A stretch of 64,000 nt of DNA from the NCBI GenBank assembly GCA_034401795.1, contig CM067369.1:140876496-140940495 (forward strand). The letters are read 5' to 3'. The notes beneath the pieces were generated by a model. It was given only the letters and a program-made list of their open reading frames with translations. It had not been told where the DNA came from and did no database searches. The position numbers and the translations under genes are program-made. The DNA comes from Chaetoderma sp. LZ-2023a. Its lineage: Eukaryota > Mollusca > Caudofoveata > Chaetodermatida > Chaetodermatidae. Positions 36,241 to 48,200 of the stretch are shown one piece after another (the stretch's first letter is position 1; each line of letters starts with the position of its first letter).

Positions 36241-38535
36241 GAAGGCATCTTTCCCTCTGGCCTTCTGTCTCTCCCTCCGGGCTTCCGTCTCTCCCTCCGG
36301 CCTTCCGTCTTTCCCTCCGGCCTTCCATCTTTCCCTCCGGCCTTCCATCTCTCCCTCTGGCCTTCGATTTCTCCCTCCGGCCTTCCGTCTCTCCCTCCGG
36401 CCTTCCATCTCTCCAGCCGGAGGGAAAATGGAAGGCTGGAGGGAAAGTTGTAAGGCCGGAGGGAAAGACAGAAGGCCAGAGGGAGAGATGGAATGCCGGA
36501 GGGAGAGACGGAAGGCTGGAGGGAAAGATGTAAGGCCGGAGGGAAAGATGGAAGGCCGGAGGGAAAGATGGAAGGCCGGAGTGAAAAATGGAAGGCCGGA
36601 GGGAAAGATGGAAGGCTGGAGGGAAAGATGGAAGGCCGGAGGGAAAGACGGAAGGAAGGCATCTTTCCCTCCGGCCTTCCATCTCTCCCTCCGGCCTTCC
36701 ATCTCTCCCTCCGGCCTTCCATCTCTCCCTCCGGCCTTCGATCTCTCCCTCCGGCCTTCCGTCTCTCCCTCCGGCCTTCCATCTTCCCAGCTGGAGGGAA
36801 AGATGGAAGGCTGGAGGGAAAGATGTAAGGCTGGAGGGAAAGATGTAAGGCCGGAGGGAAAGATGTAAGGCCGGAGGGAAAGATGTAAGGCCGGAAGGAA
36901 AGATGTAAGGCCGGAGGGAAAGATGGAAGGCCGGAGGGAAAGATGGAAGGCCGGAGGGAAAGATGGAAGGCCGGAGGGAAAGATGGAATGCCGGAGGGAA
37001 AGATGGAAGGAAGGCATCTTTCCCTCCGGCCTTCCGTCTTTCCCTCCGGCCTTCCGTCTCTCCCTCCGGCCTTCCGTCTCTCCCTCCGGCCTTCCGTCTC
37101 CCCCTCCGGCCTTCCGTCTTTCCCTCCGGCCTTCCGTCTTTCCCTCCGGCCTTCCGTCTTTCCCTCGGGCCTTCCATCTTTCCCTCCGGCCTTCCATCTG
37201 TCCCTCCGGCCTTCCATCTTTCCAGCCGGAGGGAAAGATGTAAGGCTGGAGGGAAAGATGTAAGGCTGGAGGGAAAGATGTAAGGCTGGAGGGAAAGATG
37301 TAAGGCCGGAGGGAAAGATGGAAGGCCGGAGGGAAAGATGGAAGGCCGGAGGGACAGATGGAAGGCCAAAGGGAAAGATGGAAGGCCAGAGGGAAAGATG
37401 GAAGGCCGGAGGGAAAGATGGAAGGCCGGAGGGAAAGATGGAAGGCCAGAGGGAAAGATGGAATGCCGGAGGGAAAGATGGAAGGAAGGCATCTTTCCCT
37501 CTGGCCTTCTGTCTCTCCCTCCGGCCTTCCGTCTCTCCCTCCGGCCTTCCGTCTCTCCCTCCGGCCTTCCGTCTCTCCCTCCGGCCTTCCGTCTCCCCCT
37601 CCGGCCTTCCGTCTCTCCCTCCGGCCTTCCGTCTTTCCCTCCGGCCTTCCGTCTTTCCCTCCGGCGTTCCGTCTTTCCCTCCAGCCTTCCGTCTTTCCCT
37701 CCGGCCTTCCGTCTTTCCCTCCGGCCTTCCATCTTTCCCTCCAGCCTTCCATCTTTCCCTCCGGCCTTCCATTTTTCACTCCGGCCTTCCATCTTTCCCT
37801 CCGGCCTTCCATCTTTCCCTCCGGCCTTACATCTTTCCCTCCAGCCTTACATCTTTCCCTCCAGCCTTACATCTTTCCCTCCGGCTGGAAAGATGGAAGG
37901 CCGGAGGGAAAAATGGAAGGCCGGAGGGAAAGACGGAAGGCCAGAGGGAGAGACGGAATGCCGGAGGGAGAGACGGAAGGCTGGAGGGAGAGATGAAAGC
38001 CTGGAGGGAGAGATGGAAGCCCAGAGGGAGAGACGGAAGCCCAGAGGGAGAGACGGAAGGCCGGAGGCAAAAATGGAAGGCCGGAGGGAAAGATGGAAGG
38101 CCGGAGGGAAAGATGGAAGGAAGGCATCTTTCCCTCCGGCCTTCCGTCTCTCCCTCCGGCCTTCCGTCTCTCCCTCCGGCCTTCCGTCTCTCCCTCCGGC
38201 CTTCCATCTCCCCCTCCAGCCTTCCGTCTCCCCCTCCGGCCTTCTGTCTCCCCCTCCAGCCTTCCGTCTCCCCCTCCGGCCTTCCGTCTCTCTTTCCGGC
38301 CTTCCATCTCTCCCTCCGGCCTTCCGTCTCTCCCTCCGGCCTTCCGTCTCTCCCTCTGGCCTTCCGTCTCTCCCTCCGGCTTTCCGTCTCTCCCTCCGGC
38401 CTTCCGTCTCTCCCTCCGTCCTTCCGTCGTTCCCTCCAGCCTTCCATCTCTCCCTCCGTCCTTCCGTCTCTCCCTCCGGCCTTCCGTCTCTCCCTCCGGC
38501 CTTCCGTCTCTCCCTCCGGCCTTTCATCTTTCCAG

Positions 38536-41500
38536 CCGGAGGGAAAGATGTAAGGCTGGAGGGAAAGATGTAAGGCCGGAGGGAAAGATGTAAGGCCGGA
38601 TGGAAAGATGTAAGGCCGGAGGGAAAGATGTAAGGCCGGAGGGAAAGATGTAAGGCCGGAGGGAAAGATGGAAGGCCAGAGGGAAAGATGGAAGGCCGGT
38701 GGGAAAGATGGAAGGAAGGCATCTTTCCCTCTGGCCTTCTGTCTCCCCCTCCAGCCTTCCGTCTCCCCCTCCGGCCTTCCGTCTCTCCCTCCAGCCTTCC
38801 GTCTCTCCCTCCGGCCTTCCGTCTCTCCCTCCGGCCTTCCGTCATTCCCTCCGGCCTTCCATCTCTCCCTCCGTCCTTCCGTCTCTCCCTCTGGCCTTCC
38901 GTCTCTCCCTCCGGCCTTCCATCTTTCCCTCCGGCCTTTCATCTTTCCAGCCGGAGGGAAAGATGTAAGGCTGGAGGGAAAGATGTAAGGCTGGAGGGAA
39001 AGATGTAAGGCCGGATGGAAAGATGTAAGGCCGGAGGGAAAGATGTAAGGCCGGAGGGAAAGATGTAAGGCCGGAGGGAAAGATGTAAGGCCGGAGGGAA
39101 AGATGGAAGGATGGAGGGAAAGATGGAAGGCCGGAGGGAAAGATGGAAGGAAGGCATCTTTCCCTCTGGCCTTCTGTCTCTCCCTCTGGCCTTCCGTCTC
39201 TCCCTCCGGCCTTCCGTCTCTCCCTCCGGCCTTCTGTCTCTCCCTTCGGCCTTCCGTCTCTCCCTCCGGCCTTCCGTCTCTCCCTCAGGCCTTCCATCTC
39301 TCCCTCCGGCCTTCTGTCTCTCCCTCCGGCCTTCCGTCTCCCCCTCCGGCCTTCCATCTCCCACTCCGGCCTTCCGTCTCTCCCTCCGGCCTTCCATCTC
39401 TCCCTCCGGCCTTCCGTTTCCCCCTCCGGCCTTCCGTCTCCCCCTCCGGCCTTCCGTCTCCCCCTCCGGCCTTCCATCTCCCACTCCAGCCTTCCGTCTC
39501 TCCCTCCGGCCTTCCATCTCTCCCTCCGGCCTTCCGTCTCCCCCTCCGGCCTTCCGTCTTTCCCTCCGGCCTTCCGTCTTTCCCTCCGGCCTTCCGTCTT
39601 TCCCTCGGGCCTTCCATCTTTCCCTCCGGCCTTCCATCTTTCCCTCCGGCCTTCCATCTTTCCAGCCGGAGGGAAAGATGTAAGGCTGGAGGGAAAGATG
39701 TAAGGCTGGAGGGAAAGATGTAAGGCTGGAGGGAAAGATGTAAGGCCGGAGGGAAAGATGGAAGGCCGGAGGGAAAGATGGAAGGCCGGAGGGACAGATG
39801 GAAGGCCAGAGGGAAAGATGGAAGGCCAGAGGGAAAGATGGAAGGCCGGAGGGAAAGGTGGAAGGCCGGAGGGAAAGATGGAAGGAAGGCATCTTTCCCT
39901 CCGGCCTTCCGTCTCTCCCTCCGGCCTTCCGTCTCTCCCTCCGGCCTTCCGTCTCTCCCTCCGGCCTTCCATCTCCCCCTCCAGCCTTCCGTCTCTCCCT
40001 CCGGCTTTCCATCTCTCCCTCCGGCCTTCCGTCTCTCCCTCCGGCTTTCCGTCTCTCCCTCCGGCCTTCCGTCTCTCCCTCCGTCCTTCCGTCGTTCCCT
40101 CCAGCCTTCCATCTCTCCCTCCGTCCTTCCGTCTCTCCCTCCGGCCTTCCGTCTCTCCCTCCGGCCTTCCGTCTCTCCCTCCGGCCTTTCATCTTTCCAG
40201 CCGGAGGGAAAGATGTAAGGCTGGAGGGAAAGATGTAAGGCCGGAGGGAAAGATGTAAGGCCGGATGGAAAGATGTAAGGCCGGAGGGAAAGATGGAAGG
40301 CCGGAGGGAAAGATGTAAGGCCGGAGGGAAAGATGGAAGGCCGGAGGGAAAGATGGAAGGCCGGTGGGAAAGATGGAAGGAAGGCATCTTTCCCTCCAGC
40401 CTTCCGTCTCTCCCTCCGGCCTTCCGTCTCTCCCTCCGGCCTTCCGTCTCTCCCTCCGGCCTTCCGTCTCTCCCTCCGGCCTTCCGTCATTCCCTCCGGC
40501 CTTCCATCTCTCCCTCCGTCCTTCCGTCTCTCCCTCTGGCCTTCCGTCTCTCCCTCCGGCCTTCCATCTTTCCCTCCGGCCTTTCATCTTTCCAGCCGGA
40601 GGGAAAGATGTAAGGCTGGAGGGAAAGATGTAAGGCTGGAGGGAAAGATGTAAGGCCGGATGGAAAGATGTAAGGCCGGAGGGAAAGATGTAAGGCCGGA
40701 GGGAAAGATGTAAGGCCGGAGGGAAAGATGTAAGGCCGGAGGGAAAGATGGAAGGATGGAGGGAAAGATGGAAGGCCGGAGGGAAAGATGGAAGGAAGGC
40801 ATCTTTCCCTCTGGCCTTCTGTCTCTCCCTCTGGCCTTCCGTCTCTCCCTCCGGCCTTCCGTCTCTCCCTCCGGCCTTCCGTCTCTCCCTCCGGCCTTCC
40901 GTCTCTCCCTCCGGCCTTCCCTCTCTCCCTCCGGCCTTCCGTCTCTCCCTCCGGCCTTCCGTCTCCCCCTCCGGCCTTCCGTCTCTCCCTCCGGCATTCC
41001 GTCTTTCCCTCCGGCCTTCCGTCTCCCCCTCCGGCCTTCCGTCTTTCCCTCCGGCCTTCCGTCTTTCCCTCCGGCCTTCCATCTTTCCCTCCAGCCTTCC
41101 ATCTTTCCCTCCGGCCTTCCATCTTTCCCTCCGGCCTTCCATCTTTCCAGCCGGAGGGAAAGATGTAAGGCTGGAGGGAAAGATGTAAGGCTGGAGGGAA
41201 AGATGTAAGGCCGGAGGGAAAGATGGAAGGCCGGAGGGAAAGATGGAAGGCCGGAGGGAAAGATGGAAGGCCGGAGGGAAAGATGGAATGCCGGAAGGAA
41301 AGATGGAAGGAAGGCATCTTTCCCTCCGGCCTTCCGTCTCTCCCTCCGGCCTTCCGTCTCTCCCTCCGGCCTTCCGTCTTTCCCTCCGGCCTTCCATCTT
41401 TCCAGCCGGAGGGAAATATGTAAGGCTGGAGGGAAAGATGTAAGGCTGGAGGGAAAGATGTAAGGCCGGATGGAAAGATGTAAGGCCGGAGGGAAAGATG

Positions 41501-41950
41501 TAAGGCCGGAGGGAAAGATGTAAGGCCGGAGGGAAAGATGGAAGGCCGGAGGGAAAGATGGAAGGCCGGAGGGAAAGATGGAAGGAAGGCATCTTTCCCT
41601 CTGGCCTTCTGTCTCCCCCTCCAGCCTTCCGTCTCCCCCTCCGGCCTTCCGTCTCTCTTTCCGGCCTTCCATCTCTCCCTCCGGCCTTCCGTCTCTCCCT
41701 CCGGCCTTCCATCTCTCCCTCCGGCCTTCCGTCTCTCCCTCCGGCTTTCCGTCTCTCCCTCCGGCCTTCCGTCTCTCCCTCCGTCCTTCCGTCGTTCCCT
41801 CCAGCCTTCCATCTCTCCCTCCGTCCTTCCGTCTCTCCCTCCGGCCTTCCGTCTCTCCCTCCGGCCTTCCGTCTCTCCCTCCGGCCTTTCATCTTTCCAG
41901 CCGGAGGGAAAGATGTAAGGCTGGAGGGAAAGATGTAAGGCCGGAGGGAA
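38536..41950. repeat. Higher-order tandem duplication, about 1.65-kb period
   Basis: The purine block starting at 38,536 recurs at 40,201 (offset 1,665), and later markers such as CCGGATGG at 39,011 recur at 40,656 (offset 1,645). The 20-bp difference is one monomer. Related block order continues to about 41.9 kb with lower regularity, so the outer limits are approximate. Confidence 0.65.
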
Positions 41951-42299
41951 AGATGTAAGGCCGGATGGAAAGATGTAAGGCCGGAGGGAAAGATGTAAGG
42001 CCGGAGGGAAAGATGTAAGGCCGGAGGGAAAGATGGAAGGCCAGAGGGAAAGATGGAAGGCCGGTGGGAAAGATGGAAGGAAGGCATCTTTCCCTCTGGC
42101 CTTCTGTCTCCCCCTCCAGCCTTCCGTCTCTCCCTCCGGCCTTCCGTCTCTCCCTCCGGCCTTCCGTCTCTCCCTCCGGCCTTCCGTCTCTCCCTCCGGC
42201 CTTCCGTCTCTCCCTCCGGCCTTCCGTCTCTCCCTCCGGCCTTCCGTCTCTCCCTCTGGCCTTCCGTCTCTCCCTCCGGCCTTCCATCTTTCCCTCCGG

Positions 42300-45200
42300 C
42301 CTTTCATCTTTCCAGCCGGAGGGAAAGATGTAAGGCTGGAGGGAAAGATGTAAGGCTGGAGGGAAAGATGTAAGGTCGGATGGAAAGATGTGAGGCCGGA
42401 GGGAAAGATGTAAGGCCGGAGGGAAAGATGTAAGGCCGGAGGGAAAGATGGAAGGCCGGAGGGAAAGATGGAAGGCTGGAGGGAAAGATGGAAGGAAGGC
42501 ATCTTTCCCTCTGGCCTTCTGTCTCTCCCTCCGGCCTTCCGTCCCTCCCTCCGGCCTTCCGTCTCTCCCTCCGGCCTTCTGTCTCTCCCTCCGGCCTTCC
42601 GTCTCTCCCTCCGGCCTTCCGTCTCTCCCTCCGGCCTTCCGTCTCTCCCTCAGGCTTTCCGTCTCTCACTCCGGCCTTCCGTCTCTCCCTCCGGCCTTCC
42701 GTCTCCCCCTCCGGCCATCCATCTCCCACTCCGGCCTTCCGTCTCTCCCTCCGGCCTTCCGTCTCTCCCTCCGGCCTTCCGTTTCCCCCTCCGGCCTGCC
42801 GTCTCCCCCTCCGGCCTTGCGTCTCCCCCTCCGGCCTTCCATCTCTCTTTCCGGCCTTCCGTCTCTCTTTACGGCCTTCCATCTCTCCCTCCGGCCTTCC
42901 ATCTCTCCCTCCGGCCTTCCGTCTCTCCCTCCGGCCTTCCGTCTCCCCCTCCAGCCTTCCGTCTCCCCCTCCGGCCTTCCGTCTCTCCCTCCGGCCTTCT
43001 GTCTCTCCCTCCGTCCTTCCGTCTCTCCCTCCAGCCTTCCGTCTCTCCCTCCGGCCTTCCATCTTTCCAGACGGAGGGAAAATGGAAGGCTGGAGGGAAG
43101 ATGTAAGGCCGGAGGGAAAGATGGAAGGAAGGCATCTTTCCCTCTGGCCTTCTGTCTCACCCTCCAGCCTTCCGTCTCCCCCTCCGGCCTTCCGTCTCTC
43201 TTTCCGGCTTTCCATCTCTCCCTCCGGCCTTCCGTCTCTCCCTCCGGCCTTCCGTCGTTCCCTCCGGCCTTCCATCTCTCCCTCCGTACTTCCGTCTCTC
43301 CCTCCGGCCTTCCGTCTCTCCCTCCGGCCTTCCGTCTCTCCCTCCGGCCTTCCATCTTTCCCTCCGGCCTTTCATCTTTCCAGCCGGAGGGAAAGATGTA
43401 AGGCTGGAGGGAAAGATGTAAGGCTGGAGGGAAAGATGTAAGGTCGGATGGAAAGATGTAATGCCAGAGGGAAAGATGTAAGGCCGGAGGGAAAGATGGA
43501 AGGCCGGAGGGAAAGATGGAAGGCCGGAGGGAAAGATGGAAGGCCGGAGGGAAAGATGGAAGGCCGGAGGGAAAGATGGAAGGAAGGCATCTTTCCCTCT
43601 GGCCTTCTGTCTCCCCCTCCAGCCTTCCGTCATCCCCTCCGGCCTTCCGTCTCTCTTTCCGGCCTTCCATCTCTCCCTCCGGCCTTCCGTCTCTCCCTCC
43701 GGCCTTCCGTCTCTCCCTCCGGCCTTCCGTCGTTCCCTCCGGCCTTCCATCTCCCCCTCCGTCCTTCCGTCTCTCCCTCCGGCCTTCCGTCTCTCCCTCC
43801 GGCCTTCCATCTTTCCCTCCGGCCTTTCATCTTTCCAGCCAGAGGGAAAGATGTAAGGCTGGAGGGAAAGATGTAAGGCTGGAGGGAAAGATGTAAGGTC
43901 GGATGGAAAGATGTAAGGCTGGAGGGAAAGATGTAAGGCCGGAGGGAAAGATGTAAGGCCGGAGGGAAAGATGGAAGGCCGGAGGGAAAGATGGAACGCT
44001 GGAGGGAAAGATGGAAGGAAGGCATCTTTCCCTCTGGCCTTCTGTCTCTCCCTCCGGCCTTCCGTCTCTCCCTCCGGCCTTCCGTCTCTCCCTCCGGCCT
44101 TCTGTCTCTCCCTCCGGCCTTCCGTCTCTCCCTCCGGCCTTCCGTCTCTCCCTCCGGCCTTCCGTCTCTCCCTCAGGCCTTCCGTCTCTCCCTCCGGCCT
44201 TCCGTCTCTCCCTCCGGCCTTCCGTCTCCCCTTCCGGCCTTCCATCTCCCACTCCGGCCTTCCGTCTCTCCCTCCGGCCTTCCGTCTCTCCCTCCGGCCT
44301 TCCGTTTCCCCCTCCGGCCTTCCGTCTCCCCCTCCGGCCTTCCGTCTCCCCCTCCGGCCTTCCATCTCTCTTTCCGGCCTTCCGTCTCTCTTTACGGCCT
44401 TCCATCTCTCCCTCCGGCCTTCCATCTCTCCCTCCGGCCTTCCGTCTCTCCCTCCGGCCTTCCGTCTCCCCCTCCACTTCCGTCTCCCCCTCCGGCCTTC
44501 CGTCTCTCCCTCCAGCCTTCCGTCTCTCCCTCCGTCCTTCCGTCTCTCCCTCCAGCCTTCCGTCTCTCCCTCCGGCTTTCCATCTTTCCAGACGGAGGGA
44601 AAATGGAAGGCTGGAGGGAAGATGTAAGGCCAGAGGGAAAGATGGAAGGAAGGCATCTTTCCCTCTGGCCTTCTGTCTCACCCTCCAGCCTTCCGTCTCC
44701 CCCTCCGGCCTTCCGTCTCTCTTTCCGGCCTTCCATCTCTCCCTCCGGCCTTCCGTCTCTCCCTCCGGCCTTCCGTCTCTCCCTCCGGCCTTCCGTCGTT
44801 CCCTCCGGCCTTCCATCTCCCCCTCCGTCCTTCCGTCTCTCCCTCCGGCCTTCCGTCTCTCCCTCCAGCCTTCCGTCTCTCCCTCCGGCCTTCCATCTTT
44901 CCAGACGGAGGGAAAATGGAAGGCTGGAGGGAAGATGTAAGGCCGGAGGGAAAGATGGAAGGAAGGCATCTTTCCCTCTGGCCTTCTGTCTCACCCTCCA
45001 GCCTTCCGTCTCCCCCTCCGGCCTTCCGTCTCTCTTTCCGGCCTTCCATCTCTCCCGCCGGCCTTCCGTCTCTCCCTCCGGCCTTCCGTCGTTCCCACCG
45101 GCCTTCCATCTCTCCCTCCGGCCTTCCGTCTCTCCCTCCGGCCTTCCGTCTCTCCCTCCGGCCTTCCGTCGTTCCCTCCGGCCTTCCATCTCTCCCTCCG

Positions 45201-48200
45201 GCCTTCCGTCTCTCCCTCCGGCCTTCCGTCTCTCCCTCCGGCCTTCCGTCGTTCCCTCGGGCCTTCCATCTCCCCCTCCGTCCTTCCGTCTCTCCCTCCG
45301 GCCTTCCGTCTCTCCCTCCGTCCTTCCGTCTCTCCCTCCGGCCTTCCATCTCTCCCTCCGGCCTTCCGTCTCTCCCTCCGGCCTTCTGTCTCTCCCTCAG
45401 GCCTTCCGTCTCTCCCTCCGGCCTTCCGTCTCTCCCTCCGGCCTTCCGTCTCCCCCTCCGGCCTTCCATCTCCCACTCCGGCCTTCCGTCTCTCCCTCCG
45501 GCCTTCCGTCTCTCCCTCCGGCCTTCCGTCTCTCCCTCCGGCCTTCCGTCTCTACCTCCGGCCTTCCGTCTCTCCCTCCGGCCTTCCGTCGTTCCCTCCG
45601 GCCTTCCGTCTCTCCCTCCGTCCTTTCATCTTTCCAGCCGGAGGGAAAGATGTAAGGCTGGAGGGAAAGATGTAAGGCTGGAGGGAAAGATGTAAGGCCG
45701 GATGGAAAGATGTAAGGCCGGAGGGAAAGATGTAAGGCCGGAGGGAAAGATGTAAGGCCGGAGGGAAAGATGGAAGGCCGGAGGGAAAGATGGAAGGCCG
45801 GAGGGAAAGATGGAAGGAAGGCATCTTTCCCTCTGGCCTTCTGTCTCCCCCTCCAGCCTTCCGTCTCCCCCTCCGGCCTTCCGTCTCTCTTTCCGGCCTT
45901 CCATCTCTCCCTCCGGCCTTCCGTCTCTCCCTCCGGCCTTCCGTCTCTCCCTCCGGCTTTCCGTCGTTCCCTCCGGCCTTCCATCTCCCCCTCCGTCCTT
46001 CCGTCTCTCCCTCCGGCCTTCCGTCTCTCCCTCCGGCCTTCCATCTTCCCCTCCGGCCTTTCATCTTTCCAGCTGGAGGGAAAGATGTAAGGCTGGAGGG
46101 AAAGATGTAAGGCTGGAGGGAAAGATGTAAGGTCGGATGGAAAGATGTAAGGCCGGAGGGAAAGATGTAAGGCCGGAGGGAAAGATGTAAGGCCGGAGGG
46201 AAAGATGGAAGGCCGGAGGGAAAGATGGAAGGCTGGAGGGAAAGATGGAAGGAAGGCATCTTTCCCTCTGGCCTTCTGTCTCTCCCTACGGCCTTCCGTC
46301 TCTCCCTCCGGCCTTCCGTCTCTCCCTCCGGCCTTCTGTCTCTCCCTCCAGCCTTCCGTCTCTCCCTCAGGCCTTCTGTCTCTCCTTCCGGCCTTCCGTC
46401 TCTCCCTCAGGCCTTCCGTCTCTCACTCCGGCCTTCCGTCTCTCCCTCCGGCCTTCCGTCTCCCCCTCCGGCCATCCATCTCCCACTCCGGCCTTCCGTC
46501 TCTCCCTCCGGCCTTCCGTCTCTCCCTCCGGCCTTCCGTTTCCCCCTCCGGCCTGCCGTCTCCCCCTCCGGCCTTCCGTCTCCCCCTCCGGCCTTCCATC
46601 TCTCTTTCCGGCCTTCCGTCTCTCTTTACGGCCTTCCATCTCTCCCTCCGGCCTTCCATCTCTCCCTCCGGCCTTCCGTCTCTCCCTCCGGCCTTCCGTC
46701 TCCCCCTCCAGCCTTCCGTCTCCCCCTCCGGCCTTCCGTCTCTCCCTCCGGCCTTCTGTCTCTCCCTCCGTCCTTCCGTCTCTCCCTCCAGCCTTCCGTC
46801 TCTCCCTCCGGCCTTCCATCTTTCCAGACGGAGGGAAAATGGAAGGCTGGAGGGAAGATGTAAGGCCGGAGGGAAAGATGGAAGGAAGGCATCTTTCCCT
46901 CTGGCCTTCTGTCTCACCCTCCAGCCTTCCGTCTCCCCCTCCGGCCTTCCGTCTCTCTTTCCGGCTTTCCATCTCTCCCTCCGGCCTTCCGTCTCTCCCT
47001 CCGGCCTTCCGTCGTTCCCTCCGGCCTTCCATCTCTCCCTCCGTACTTCCGTCTCTCCCTCCTGCCTTCCGTCTCTCCCTCCGGCCTTCCGTCTCTCCCT
47101 CCGGCCTTCCATCTTTCCCTCCGGCCTTTCATCTTTCCAGCCGGAGGGAAAGATGTAAGGCTGGAGGGAAAGATGTAAGGCTGGAGGGAAAGATGTAAGG
47201 TCGGATGGAAAGATGTAATGCCAGAGGGAAAGATGTAAGGCCGGAGGGAAAGATGGAAGGCCGGAGGGAAAGATGGAAGGCCGGAGGGAAAGATGGAAGG
47301 CCGGAGGGAAAGATGGAAGGCCGGAGGGAAAGATGGAAGGAAGGCATCTTTCCCTCTGGCCTTCTGTCTCCCCCTCCAGCCTTCCGTCATCCCCTCCGGC
47401 CTTCCGTCTCTCTTTCCGGCCTTCCATCTCTCCCTCCGGCCTTCCGTCTCTCCCTCCGGCCTTCCGTCTCTCCCTCCGGCCTTCCGTCGTTCCCTCCGGC
47501 CTTCCATCTCCCCCTCCGTCCTTCCGTCTCTCCCTCCGGCCTTCCGTCTCTCCCTCCGGCCTTCCATCTTTCCCTCCGGCCTTTCATCTTTCCAGCCAGA
47601 GGGAAAGATGTAAGGCTGGAGGGAAAGATGTAAGGCTGGAGGGAAAGATGTAAGGTCGGATGGAAAGATGTAAGGCTGGAGGGAAAGATGTAAGGCCGGA
47701 GGGAAAGATGTAAGGCCGGAGGGAAAGATGGAAGGCCGGAGGGAAAGATGGAACGCTGGAGGGAAAGATGGAAGGAAGGCATCTTTCCCTCTGGCCTTCT
47801 GTCTCTCCCTCCGGCCTTCCGTCTCTCCCTCCGGCCTTCCGTCTCTCCCTCCGGCCTTCTGTCTCTCCCTCCGGCCTTCCGTCTCTCCCTCCGGCCTTCC
47901 GTCTCTCCCTCCGGCCTTCCGTCTCTCCCTCAGGCCTTCCGTCTCTCCCTCCGGCCTTCCGTCTCTCCCTCCGGCCTTCCGTCTCCCCCTCCGGCCTTCC
48001 ATCTCCCACTCCGGCCTTCCGTCTCTCCCTCCGGCCTTCCGTCTCTCCCTCCGGCCTTCCGTTTCCCCCTCCGGCCTTCCGTCTCCCCCTCCGGCCTTCC
48101 GTCTCCCCCTCCGGCCTTCCATCTCTCTTTCCGGCCTTCCGTCTCTCTTTACGGCCTTCCATCTCTCCCTCCGGCCTTCCATCTCTCCCTCCGGCCTTCC